Source: Thamnaconus septentrionalis (Eukaryota; Chordata; Actinopteri; Tetraodontiformes; Monacanthidae). From it: a stretch of DNA of 64,000 nt. A model generated the notes under the pieces. It searched no databases. It was given only the letters and a program-made list of their open reading frames with translations, and was not told the DNA's origin. Location of the stretch: NCBI GenBank assembly GCA_009823395.1, contig CM020511.1:15346001-15410000 (forward strand). Reading direction: 5' to 3'. Within the stretch, counting starts at the first letter, position 1. Every line of letters starts with the position of its first letter. Positions 1 to 12,606 of the stretch are shown piece by piece. The translations under genes were made by a program, and so were the position numbers.

Positions 1-1326
1 TATCATTCATTTGCTTAAGTGCTTGATATCTGCCTGGGGACAACTGCGTTTTCATTCAAAGTGTTCATATCTTGAGTCAGAACTGAATATTCACAGTTAT
101 ATCCCAGTTATCTCACAGCTCACGCTTCCCAACGAATGCAAACCCCCACAAGTCCCTGGACGCCACATTTAGAGCTGACAGGAAGAATTTTTATCTTCTC
201 TTCGCTACTTTAAATTGCAGCAATGTGAAATGTCTGTGAAACGCATTTTCACAACTGTAGGTGTTCCAAGCCACAAAGAGCCTCACAGGCTAATCAAATA
301 GGTGTAAGAGACATTAAAGTTCACTTCCTGCTGCTTTATTGCTCCTTGTGGGGGCGCTGGGGTTGCGTGTGGGGTTGTTTCTGTACGAATGTTCACAAAG
401 TGCATGCAGGAAGAGAACCAGTCGCTTTTTGACGGTGTAGTGCAGTACATTACCGCTTTCTGTCTGTCTGCCCGAGTTAACGTGCACGCTGTGGACGCCC
501 TGGGGCAGATGAGTGTTTTGGCAAACAGCTGTGAGATAATTAAGAGCAATTAAAAGTGTTGATGCTGCTCTGCCGCCACCGCCTGACCAAGCAGAGCCCA
601 CCTTGGGAGACTAGCATGCTGGCACGGTATTAGGGTTAATTTACCCTATGGAGAGCAGCGGGGTGTCACTGTGCTGTGTGAGGTGAGCCTAATTTGTACA
701 GTAGAAGAAAAAAGTTTACCAACACCCTTAAAATTTAATTAAATCACAATTATCGTCTTTGAAAGATTCCCACATATGAGCCTTCCTATGTGTCATAAAT
801 TACCATTGACTAAAGAAAAAAAATAAAGAAAACATGATGACTATTATTTATTTATTATTTTATTGTTTATTTTAATCTTGCCTTTAACTAAAAGCAATTG
901 TGCTTTATATAACTAATATAGTTTAATTCTTAAAATTAGTTACTATATATAATAGTTTGATTCTATTAGGTTTAAATATACCTTTTGCAGTTACGCATGT
1001 CAACCACAAACATTTCTTTTTAATCAACATTCTGAAGTTAAATATGTTTCCATATTTTGGAGCAAAATTATGTCAGGGAACAGATGTAGGACAGTCTGAA
1101 AGCCAACATCTTTGCTGCCCTAAAAGGCACCTCAGCATTAAGACGACAGACGTGACCTCCCCAGAAGTTCACAGGTGCAGTCCATCTCAACCGTGCAGTG
1201 TTAGAGCTGCTCGTCCACTTCATCAATTGATGGCCAGATGCTCTTGTGCCGTTGCCTCCTTTATTGGATTAAAAAAGGGAGTGATGGTTGGGCTCGTTTG
1301 AACACAGTATTAGATCAAGCTGCAAA

Positions 1327-1328
<2 letters not shown>

Positions 1329-1358
<30 letters not shown>
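1329..1358. repeat. (GT)15 microsatellite
   Basis: Uninterrupted GT run. A (CA)18 run lies 116 bases downstream, so the two are complementary on one strand. Confidence 0.97.
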
Positions 1359-1359
<1 letters not shown>

Positions 1360-1470
1360 TTTCTGTCTGTATGCGTGTGCATGACCTGAAATGTGGCTAA
1401 ACCCTGTGGTCACCAGAGGTGACAAGAGGAGCAGGCCCTGGAATCCCCTCCTGTGTGTCTGCAACACCCT

Positions 1471-1474
<4 letters not shown>

Positions 1475-1510
<36 letters not shown>
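1475..1510. repeat. (CA)18 microsatellite
   Basis: Uninterrupted CA run, paired in inverted sense with the GT run at 1329-1358. Confidence 0.97.
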
Positions 1511-1514
<4 letters not shown>

Positions 1515-1590
1515 CACACGCTCAGTGACTCCACCTTGACAAGACCCCCGCTGGCCAGTCTTCATTACGCTCTACCCCCTGAGAGGGCTG

Positions 1591-1613
1591 GGAGGAGGAG
1601 GAGGAGGAGGAGG
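1591..1613. repeat. (GGA)n microsatellite
   Basis: About seven GGA units inside a GC-rich stretch that also has a second GGA array at 1806-1833. Confidence 0.95.
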
Positions 1614-1805
1614 GTGAGGGTGAGGGTGGGGTGGGGCCGGGGGCAGGGGGCAGACGGGGCTCAATCTCCTCTTCTATCCGGATCCCTGGGGCTCGGCTGG
1701 AATTTACACCCCTGGTCCTGAGAACGGACAGGACACACACTCCTCCGCTACTCCCATTGTTGAGGGGGAGGGAGGAGTGGAAGGGCATGTGTAGCAGCGA
1801 GAGGG

Positions 1806-1833
1806 GGAGGAGGAGGAGGAGGAGGAGGAGGAG
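1806..1833. repeat. (GGA)9 microsatellite
   Basis: Uninterrupted GGA run. Open frames here encode only poly-Arg, poly-Leu or poly-Ser and are not genes. Confidence 0.95.
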
Positions 1834-2250
1834 AGCGGGAACACACACGGAGCAGACGCCTAACTGATTTCTCATGTCCTGGAGGGGGCTTTCATGATCC
1901 CGCCCGTTCAGTGAGGATGGAGGATGGTGGAAATGCCATTACTTTGCACATTCCTTCATTCATTCACAGAGAGTCTCGGCCCCGTCGGGCAACTTTCTTG
2001 TCCAAGTGAACCCCGGCACAAAAAAAACAACAACAACAACAAAAAAAGATTGTGCGGCAATAATCATCATTAGCTCTCCACTTAAGAAGCAACATTACGC
2101 TGGTAACAACCTCGAGTTGCAGGAGGAAACTTAGATGAGCACCATCATTGGCTGCTTCTGAGCTGCAGCGCAGACGGGGAGTCTGCTGTAAACTCCTGAG
2201 GAAAAAAACATTGACATTGGTCTGAATTCATTAGTTCTCATGCTCACCCT

Positions 2251-2273
2251 GTGTGTGTGTGTGTGTGTGTGTG
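2251..2273. repeat. (GT)11 microsatellite
   Basis: Uninterrupted GT run. Confidence 0.95.
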
Positions 2274-2379
2274 CACAATACTAAAGAAGCTCATAAAAAA
2301 GCACTTCCCCTGTAATACAGGGTGGTATCATCCCCTCCCCTCCTGTTAAAAACAAACCGAGCAGTCGGACAGATTGACC

Positions 2380-2408
2380 GACTGACTGACTGACTGACTG
2401 ACTGACTG
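2380..2408. repeat. (GACT)7 tetranucleotide microsatellite
   Basis: About seven GACT units, preceded by the near-unit GACC. Confidence 0.95.
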
Positions 2409-3464
2409 AGTGGCTACGGTGTGTGTGTGCATGTGCATGTGCATGTATGTGCTTAAGCTGGCCTCCAAAGTATGGATAAACACCGCAAATGGTTGGACTG
2501 CGGAAGCTTATGATCGACTGGTCTTTCTCACGAGGAGAGGAGTCAGCGACTGAGCCCTGCACTGCTGAGCAGACGGCCCATAATGTTACTTGTCTAGATG
2601 GAAAAAAAATTGCATGAGAAGGTGAAAAGTCGTATTTTGATTATGCACAGCGCTGAACACGTTCTGATGTGTTGGTGTGCCACAGGAAGCGGAGGGACTG
2701 AGTGAGAGAGTCCAGTGAGGGAAAACTGATAGAAATTCTACATGGGCATTAAAAATAAAAATGCACTGACTTTACAGATTTTTTTTATTTAATGAAAGAA
2801 ATTCCATGTTGGCCCCTTTGTTCTTATCTTCACAACGTTTGGCTCCAAATGTTGATCCGTCCTGACATCATCTACTGTAGGTCGGCATCTGTTTTTCAAG
2901 CTCCGACTCCTGTAGACACCTGTGTTTAATTCTTTTTCATGTGAGCTGCCCACTCAAGTATATTTAATGCTCTGTGAAGCCGACTCATTGGACAATGTTT
3001 ACACCAGCATGGTGGAACACGGGGCCCCATTGTGCCTGGTCCGGGGGCCGACAGCTCTCGAACTGAGTTATACCACCGCCTGGGCCAGAGTGTCCCATTA
3101 GCTTAATGGCCGTCTAGGATTTCACAAGCGATGCATTGCTGTTATGGCTGAGAGCTTTGTGTTTCCGTTTTTATGGCTCCGTCAGATTCACAACACCCAG
3201 AAATAGGGGCTGAGGTGGAGGAGGAGGGAGAAGGAGGAGGTGGACAAAACAAAACAAAACAAACATGGAGGCCACTCAAGAGCGGCCGCGGCTGGCCTCG
3301 GACAGCCAAGTCACGGAAGGGGGGGACGGGGGCAAGCGAGGGCCACTGAGGAAGAAGGAAGTGGAGTGAAAGTAAACTGAGGGAGACAAACAGAGAATCA
3401 CTGGGAAAGTGAAAGAGGTCGCTATTGACATGTTTTGCCAAAAAGAAAGTCACAAATCTGAGTT

Positions 3465-3498
3465 TCTCTCTCTCTCTCTCTCTCCCTCGCTCTCTCTC
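3465..3498. repeat. (TC)n microsatellite, interrupted
   Basis: Ten TC units, a short CCCTCGC interruption, then more TC units. Confidence 0.93.
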
Positions 3499-6400
3499 GG
3501 GTATTGACTCGCTGATGACCTGATTCTATTTCCCATAGCTTTGACCTCTGACCCCCGTGACTTCTCCAGCTGGTCCAACAGCAAAATGAACAAAAGGTCA
3601 AGTTCCACTCGAGGCAAGTGATGCATGTGACACTCAGCCTTTCATTAGTGAGACTTCCAGCCCCCTGTTTTCAGTATGAGAAGCAACCGGGTCTCCTTCT
3701 ACTTAACACAGCAAATTAATGGATTTTAACCTGCACTCAATTTAAAATTCTTATGCAAACTCTTCTCTTCAGCACATTGGTTTGTGTTTTCAGTAAAGAT
3801 AACTCCCCTAAGAAAAGAAAGGAAGAAAAAAATCAGATATAGACAAAAGTAGATGTTTCTCTTTAGGTCCAAAATCAGGAGTTTCCTGTTAAAATGATTA
3901 TTTATGGGTTTTCATGGCACGATAAAAGGTAGAACTTGAATCACTCCAGCGATCTGAAGGTTTGTGGAGGATGACGACACAGTGTTGCCAGCCTGGATGT
4001 CAGGGAAATATATGTTAGGCCTCACTTTTGAAAAGCGACCATCATTTTTGCTTGGCGGACGGTGGGCACACGGCCAAAGCCTTTGAAGCTAACCTGTGAT
4101 GGCGTACATTTGTCCTGCTAACGTGAAGTAACTTGATACTATTACAGAGCTCCATGGAGAGTGAAGTCACTATCTGGCCATCTGGTAAGCATTATGGCAA
4201 ACTGATTGTGATGAATTTGTTTTATTTTGAAGATGGGTTAGGAAATGGCTCCAGCATAGATTTTTGTTTTGTTTTCGTTTTTTTAGGGTTTCTGTTTGAA
4301 TGCTAATATTTATCTTGCGTACAGGGATATGAATACCCAGTTTTTTGTTTTTATTCCGAATATGATCAGAGACGAGGCTCGTTATTGGAATGTTGCAAAA
4401 ATGAACTGTGGTTAAGATGATGGATGAAGATATATTGATGCCGCTTGATTGCAACAGCGCATAGTTTTCCTCTCATGGGAAACCTCTATTTCAGTTTTGA
4501 TGACACTCGTACTCACTGACACAAAAACATCACATGTGACATGAAATAAGCCACAATACCATCTAAAAACAATGTCAGCATGTCTTTAAACAGAAAGTTA
4601 ATGGCACATGTTGTTCCTTAATTAAAGGAGAATCATGTTCAGTCTTCTAGCAGGCACTTTGATTAGGTTTGGGGCTTTGGGTGGATCAGAGGTTCAGCCA
4701 GCGCTTCATTTCCCATCTCTGGTTTGGGAGACAGTGGTTTTTCCAGCACAATGATAAAGGGTCAGTCCGATGTGCCAACCAACCAGGGGGGAGAAAAGAC
4801 TTTGAGTTCAAAAATAACAAGCCAAGCTTTATAATAATGAACAAAATCAAAATATCCCATCCAAAGACAGACATGACTACTGGGACTTTCATACAAGCTA
4901 CATATTAAATTATGTTGTGGGGTTTTGGTTTTTTGTACACGAGTGCAGAGAAAACATTCGGTTGTCACAATGCTGTGGTTTTTTTGGTGATGCCGAACGA
5001 TCACAGTTTCCATCTGCTGCTGAAATCAAATCATCAAAGTATTAAAGGCAGATATGATACAATGTTTTTAAAATTACCATCTATTTTTACTGTTATGATC
5101 TGAGGGCCAGAAACATTTTTTCACTATTTTCACAAACCTTCTTTGATATATGTATTCATGTATAAGCAGCAAAATGCAGCTATTGAACAAAAGCGAGCAT
5201 CTGCTTGTCATTGAGAGCATGTGACTGTGATTTATGACTCAGATTCAGTAACAAGACATAAATGAGATCAGACGGGACATTAGAAAATCAGAAACACCGT
5301 TTGGGGAAAAAAATGAAATAAGAAAAGAGGCGTCTGTATTGTCTGGGCCATTCCATTGTATCACTGGCATGACGTCAATCTTAGGATACAGCTTAGCACT
5401 GGACACCCCATGATAAATGTTCATATCACAGTCAGACCATGATTGCGCACCGAACCATATTAGAGAAGGAGATGTTTCAAAAGGAAGACGTGTCACTTTT
5501 ATTTTGTCAATTTTGCACTCTGGCTCCCGCACAGACTCCTGAGTCTCAGGCTGTGAGCCATAGGTTGATTTTATTAAGCCGCAGCCATAATCCAATAGGC
5601 ACCAAGCTGCTGCGTCTCTCTGACAGAGCTGACTTTCACTGAGGTGAAGGGAGCAGTCATGCTTCTCTAGTGACACAAACTGAAAGCACGTGGACGGGCT
5701 GCGATCGTTAAGTTCCCTGAGATCAGCCGTGTTTTATTTCAAATGATCGGCTATTTCGGGACTCGAAGGTCAAATAATCAGTAAATCTTCATCCCAAAAC
5801 TCCAGGGACAAGTTCATCAAGGGTTTCAGGACAATATTGTTCAACAATAACATGTCGAAATGTGTCGGTCATTCTTGGGTCTGTGAGATATCTGTGTTCT
5901 CTTCTTGAACTCAACACCTTCCTGTTTTTGTTTCTCTCCAGATCTTATTTCTCCCCTCTAAACCTCACCGCTTTGGCACACTTCTCTGTCTGCCTTAAAT
6001 GACCACAACTGTCTGGCAAAAGATGGATTAGTGGGATTGAAGTGAGCCATAAATGGCTTTCATTTACATAACTTTCCCAAGTTAACATCAGTCTTCCATG
6101 CCACCACAAAGTAGAACTGTGTACATAGAATTAGTAAATAACACTGGCGGTTTGTCATTTGATAGAGACTTTGCGAGCTGAGGTATGGCACGCAGTAGCA
6201 TTTGAAAATATTTGCTCAAAACAGGCCGTATAATTCCAAACGTGTAACCTATCTAAATAACAGATGTTATCAATTCAATGTTCAGTGTTGTACTCTGAAT
6301 GCTTCTGCTGCTCCAATTAAAGTCTGACCCCAGAAAAAGGACATGAAATATTAAAATATTACTAAGCCATCCCTGGAGGCCAAAGATGCACATTACAAAT

Positions 6401-7107
6401 GATTCTCTCACAATTGACTGCAAGCCCTTAAAGGATCAACACTGATTGACATAATGGACCAATGTAACCTTGCACGGCAGCTGGCTAAGCTCGCTAAGAT
6501 TTTAATTTCAAATTTTTCTCATCCATCTTGCCATCCTCCTACCAACAGCCCTCTGTCCACAGGAGCCCACGAGCAGTCCGCTTCCTTTTCATCCCTGGAA
6601 GTGAAAGCAGGAAGTGGCACCTTTGAAACAGAAGATGACGAAGAAAAAGAATCCCAGAAAGCAACCGTGAGCCTATAGCTGCTGCCGAAGATAGCCGCGT
6701 AATTGCAGCAGTAGTAGTTTGATCAGAACTGGCCGAGGTTTCCCCCCGAAAGAAAAACAACAAAGAAAAAACACCCAAAAGCTTTTCTTGGTGGATAAAG
6801 ATGTTTTTGATTTACTCAACTGGCTTTGGCATGAGTTTAGTTAAACACTGTGGTGCATTGGAGCTCAGCATGGCACAATGACAAGCATCTGATGTCTCCC
6901 CTCCCGGTTCGAGCTGCCAGTGAAAGAAAAATCTGACTAGTCAGCTCTGAACGAACATGATGGACAGACTCCCTTTATGGCTTTTTGCGGGTTCCTTTAA
7001 CAGATACGTGGGGTAAGAATAAAGGTTCCATGGATGGATGAAAATCTGTATTTTGATAAAGAAGAACTCACAGTTACTTGGAGATATATCGTATGGCATA
7101 TGGAGTG

Positions 7108-7110
<3 letters not shown>

Positions 7111-7147
<37 letters not shown>
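7111..7147. repeat. (TG)18 microsatellite
   Basis: Uninterrupted TG run. Confidence 0.97.
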
Positions 7148-7148
<1 letters not shown>

Positions 7149-7603
7149 CATAAGAGAAAAGATGAACTTGTGTCATAAATAACCGTTTATCTCCCGGCAG
7201 CTGTAAGTGGCAGAGCAGCCAGGGCAGCTCTATCGGAGCGGCTCTCTTGACCCTGCGTGACTCCGCTGGAGGACCAGTTCCTCCGGCTGACGACCAGGAG
7301 ATCCGTCCGCTGACCTGCACTAGGAGACACTCACCAATCAAACCTGTCATGTTTGCATGTGCTATGATCACAAATATCTGTCATACCCTTTTAAAGAAAA
7401 AACAACATTTTGCTCCTATTTCTGTTTGATTTCATTTTTCTGTCCATCTTTTCTTCTCCTTCCAGCTGCCCCCCTTCACCTCAAATCCTGATACTTCACC
7501 CTCAGGAAGCTGAGCTAATCTTTCTGACCTGCAACATCCTCTGCAGGCCCGTCTGCCAGCTTAAGTAGGAGCTCTGCGGCAGTGCTTGTGAGTCTGCTCG
7601 AGG

Positions 7604-7626
7604 GGTGGTGGTGGTGGTGGTGGTGG
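7604..7626. repeat. (GGT)n microsatellite
   Basis: Seven to eight GGT units with further GT-rich sequence downstream. Confidence 0.93.
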
Positions 7627-9051
7627 ATGGTGGTGGGGGATGGAGGGGAGGAGTGGTGTGAAAATGACTGTGTGATGTGTCTTTTAGTAGCTGGGGCCTG
7701 TTTGCGTGCCTGGCAGGGTCACTGAGCGCTTGGTCATGTATCAGAGGACAGCAGACAGTTTTCTGTTCTAAATCCAGGAGGGATAAAAGAAGTAGAAACA
7801 TCTTCATTGAAAGCAGAATCATAAAAAAATTGAACTTTAACATTTTTACACCAACATTTTATTTGTTTTTCTTTTCCTGATGGTGTAATCTTTTTTTTGT
7901 AGAATTCTTTGACATTCCCTAACTGTCTATTTACAATAATTACATCCAGTCAATAGCGAAGAGAAAATCCACTGAGAAAAGCTTCCAACATCTTTTAAAC
8001 TCAAAATGTCCGTCCTCTTCTGATCAAACTGCTGGAAATCCAGCCAATTTGCCACAGCAGCTTGCTGCAGATCACCTCCAGTGTTCATCACAAACAGGAA
8101 GAACATTGTTGGTTATGTAATCCCACAGCTGAACAAAAAACCATTTCAGCCGGAGCTTTGCAAGCCGGTTGACTGAGGCATCAATGCGTTGCAAGCTCGT
8201 GGCTAAAATTGGCTCAAATTAAAGGTAGAGTTCAAGACTGTCAACATTATGGGAAAAAAGAGTGATGAAAGAACAGTTTCCGTTTTATAAGAAGTGAGCG
8301 GCTGGGCTTGTGCGCGTGTGTGTGCAGTCAAACGCAGTGATTTATGAGCCGAGAGCAAACTCTATCTCCAACAGACTTTTACACTTTGTCACCGGTGATA
8401 AACGAGCGGGTCACACACTTTCACCCCCTAAATGAGCTGAAGCGCCCTCACAAAAACTCACACTCTGCCTCCTGTGTGTTTCCGTACCGCACGCAGGCGC
8501 ACCAAGGACGTGTTTGTTGTTCGGCGCGTGCGCAACAGCGCAAGAAGAAAAAAAGGAAAACCCAAACAACACACAGAAACAAAGTCTTTTCTCAAGTCAT
8601 AAACACATGTACACACACGCCGCTCACTCATTACCTGGAACTCTCCAACTCCCCGAGCCACCGTGCAATGACAGGCGCTCGCCCCGTCTTCCCCGGGATC
8701 ACGTCACCCGGGGTCAAAGGCCAGCTCGGTAGTGTGAAGAGCGGGGAGGTGTTGAGGGCCCCATGGCGAGGCTGAGGGGGAGATTTGGCCGAGGAGCGCA
8801 GTCCTACTCCTCTCGCTTCCTTGTGGAGCAAAGGGCCGGGGGGACTGCGAGGGGGCACATTGCTGAAGAATACTTGTGATAATGATGTTATTTGGGTACT
8901 CGCAAGGCCTGCTCGGCAGCTGTTGACAGTAATGATGTAGGGTGTGTGTGCGTGTGTGTGTAATTAATGATTCTCAGAGCTCCCCTACATACCAGCTGCT
9001 GACTGAGGCAGGAAGTGGATGATTGATGGGCATTATTGATACCTTTCACAC

Positions 9052-9052
<1 letters not shown>

Positions 9053-9086
<34 letters not shown>
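9053..9086. repeat. Compound (CT)n(CA)n microsatellite
   Basis: A CT run passes directly into a CA run. Confidence 0.95.
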
Positions 9087-12000
9087 GACTTACATATATA
9101 TATTCATATACACACATTGCAGTACCATCCTGATCCATGATAGGCATTTTCAGTTTGTTGTTCTTATTCCGCCAACTCACGAACAAACTGATCAGACAGC
9201 GATGACAGAATGTCGATACTCCACCAAGGTTTCTTGGTGGCCATCTCCAATATGCTTGATACACATTCAGGTAGAGAACAAAGATTTCATTTTTCTTATT
9301 CCACATTTTATCTAAAATAACAAAAAAAAATGGCTGAAGTACATGTGGAGGGATAGCAATTCTAAATTGTGACATTTGTTGGCCACTGTAATATTTATTT
9401 TGGATCAGAATTAAATAATAGACTTTCAATCTATTACTTATACTATATATTTATATCATATATGACATAAAAATAAAAGGTTGTGGTTCTTCTGTATGCA
9501 ATGTGTACTATGTACAGCATTTTAGAAAGAGCCTTAGGCCTTCAGTAGTCTTCTGATATTTTTGATTGACATGCATCCCCCTTATCTTGCTGCTGCTCGA
9601 GACTAAAATGCAGCCAACACTCAACAGATACTAGATTATAATTCCCCTTTGAACGTTAGATCAAACCTAAAACTACAACCTGCAGTGGGAAAAGCGGTAC
9701 TCGTCAACGTTGGACCGCTGGATGGGCCCAACTTAAATGGATTGTGATGCTCACAGATCACAATCCAAGAGTTATTGCGTGTGCTGGCTTTGATAACCCC
9801 TCACATCTTGATACTGTTACTCTGTAAGAAAAAAGTCTGCTCTGATCATTGATGTATTTATAACCACTTCCAAGCAAAAGCCGACAGCGCTGCTCCTTTA
9901 ATGCCATGTCTTTACATATTTGCTAGTGGGCCAGTGTATTTTACATTACATCGCGATATGTCACAGATACAGGTCCATGTTATTTGCGAATGAGTTTCAC
10001 CTCACCCGTCATCTTAGGGAGGGTTTTTAATCTTTTCTCTCACCAGCTACATTTGGAAGATCATCTGAGGCTTTATTTCGCAGATGTACTACAGGCCCAC
10101 GGGGAAAGTCTGAGTCAAGAGGGTCTCCATGTTGATTTCATCCCACTTGATCCCAACACACATTTCCTGATAAAGCCTCCGCATCATGTGCACTGAGCAA
10201 AAAAGAATAATACACAGGGTCTGTTTGTGCTCTGTTGGCAGTTGAATCTATTTTAGAGGGGTGAGTTAAATTGAAAGTTAAACTGCGTCTTGATGTTGGC
10301 CTTTCATTAACACGCCCAGAGAGTGAGACAGACGGAATGAATAGCTGAGGATGAGCTTCGGAAAAGATCAAATATGAGAAAAATGATTCAAAACACAGCT
10401 AGCACACACACATGGCTCTGCATTAGCTCTCATGTTCCATGGCATGTGCTCAGTGTGTGTGTGTGTGCGTGTGTATTTACAGTAAAAAAGGGTCCAGAGA
10501 CATGTGGCTGCTATTATCACCACAAGCCGTGGTCAGTGTAAAGGGCCTGCCGCCTCATGAGTGTTTGTGTTCGTGCCGTCTGAGCTCTGAGTAAAGGTTT
10601 TAACCCCGACCTGCCGAGGAACATCATTCAAGATTATGTTACTGTAAACTTGCACAGTAAGTTAGCACACACCTCAGATTTACGTACGATCGATATTTTA
10701 TTTTCATGTCATCGGGGTTCACGGGTTTGTTCACAGTCGTACGTGTGACAAATAACGGTGCCTCAAACATCTAAAAACGCCAGAGAGTTGGACAGATACA
10801 GCGTCTTGAAAAGGAAACAGACCCATCAAGTGAGAAATAGATAATGATTCCGTGAGAGTGAAAGAGATGATCAAAGAAATCTTTGTGATTTATTGCTAAT
10901 GCGCCCCATCTGCCAGAACATTGGCAGGTCCGGTGGGTTCGACGTGCAGTCAGCGTGTGTGATAATTGGAAGTGATGTGATGTGGAGCTGGAGGGAATAA
11001 TCAGCGAATAATTTCAGCATGGGGAGCTGTCCAGTTTTTTAGTAACCTGCAGACACACTCTTTGCTTTTTGATTCTGTGAATTTGAACCATAATGTGAAA
11101 GTTTTAGATGTAAAACCCGGTGAAATGCACCTCTCCCTTTGAAAGGATAGAGAAAAAATATTTATGGAGGACATTTCTTAATAATTTGCACACTGAAACT
11201 AAAACAAAAAGTAAAAGCAAAAGCTTCACATAAGCTGTACATTTTCTTCGAAAATGACTTCTGTGAATCAGGCTAATGGTCTTTAAAATGCTGCTGAACA
11301 ATCGTGCACTGTGAAAGTGCTTCATCTGTCTGGTGGCTGCTTGCTGTGTGTTGTTTCATCTCCGCCACGGGCCTCATTTTCATGTTACATCTTATGACAC
11401 ACACACACACGCACAGAAAGCAGGTGAAGGAGATCTTAGCCTCAAGATGGATGACTGTCTGGCTGCGACATCTTAAACCTGTTACCTCTGAGTGTGTGTT
11501 TATTTGAATTCTCCTCCCTGCTGTATCACATGCAGGGGGGAGGCGGTGGGAGGCGAGGGGGGTAGTTTCTCTTGAACTGCAGCAGCAGGAGTGTAAATAT
11601 TATGGGGAAAGCCACTGAGACATGAAATGTAGCTTTAATTACAACACTGATATATCGAGGTCAGTCTCTCAGCGCATGTGGAGGGAACGCGACCTTTTCC
11701 ATTTCTGCCGGTGATTTCTTGTTTGATTTGGTGTGCACGCTCATTAAACCAATGTATATACTGTATTATATATGGTACAATATGTTTGTATAAGGACGAG
11801 ATGTATGATGAAGCCCGGGGGGGTGGTGGCTAAAGCCGCAGTTTTGCGACCGGATGAGATATCAAAGACATGGTAAAATAATTTAAACCTGTTCAAACTG
11901 ATGGCTTCCTTTCATCAAACAGGCTTACGGCTTGAACAAGTGAACACTGTCTAAAGGAGCTAAACTAGTGACATTAGAGAAATTATTAGGATGCTTGATT

Positions 12001-12580
12001 GAAAAAAAGTCCAAAGAAACTATATCTGTATAAGCAAATACAAATTTGAAAGATTATTTCGTAGCATTTTAAACAAATGATAAAATGTATTGCTGGTAGA
12101 GGCAGTTGGAAAAACAGAAACATGCGAAATGCAAATGATAATATTTGTCATTTAGAATACTGCAAAATGCCTAATATTTTTATAATCATTCCCACATTTA
12201 ATACACATGAGTCCAGCAACAGCACAAGTAAAAAAAACCAAACAAGCAAACATGAATAATCAATAAAATAATTATCATTATTAAAAATGATATTGTCTTT
12301 TATAGTTATAGAATATATCTAAAATTACGTATTGTCTTATATATTATGAGACCTTAAAAAGATAAACACATGTGAGGTGCCCTTGTTGATGTCAATCCTC
12401 TGCTCCATGATAACCATCGCCCACACCTCCATACTGGCAGCATTAGATTGCAGACTGTGAAGATGGGCGCCTGGTAAAATGCCCAAGATAATGGCATAAT
12501 GGCCCCAGAGTACCAACATATTTTTCTAGACAGAATTGGAGAGGCATTTGTGCTATAGTGCTTGGAATATTAGACAAAAC

Positions 12581-12606
12581 TTTTTTTTTTTTTTTTTTTT
12601 TTTTTT
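12581..12606. repeat. T26 homopolymer
   Basis: Uninterrupted T run. It could be the complement of a retroposon poly-A tail, but no element body was recognised beside it. Confidence 0.95.

Noticed and set aside
1315..1875. Several open frames of 60-117 codons on both strands.
   Set aside because: Low-complexity translations (Cys-Val, Thr-His, poly-Arg, poly-Leu and poly-Ser) of GT, CA and GGA microsatellites.
6855..6920. tRNA-like stretch with GGTTCGAGCTGCC as a possible B box and GAGCTCAGCATGG as a possible A box.
   Set aside because: The B box has extra bases and no acceptor stem or anticodon arm can be folded by eye. At most a decayed tRNA-derived relic.
8344..8775. A 143-codon plus frame in a CpG-rich block.
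   Set aside because: No recognisable domain or splice context; raised GC content lengthens chance open frames.
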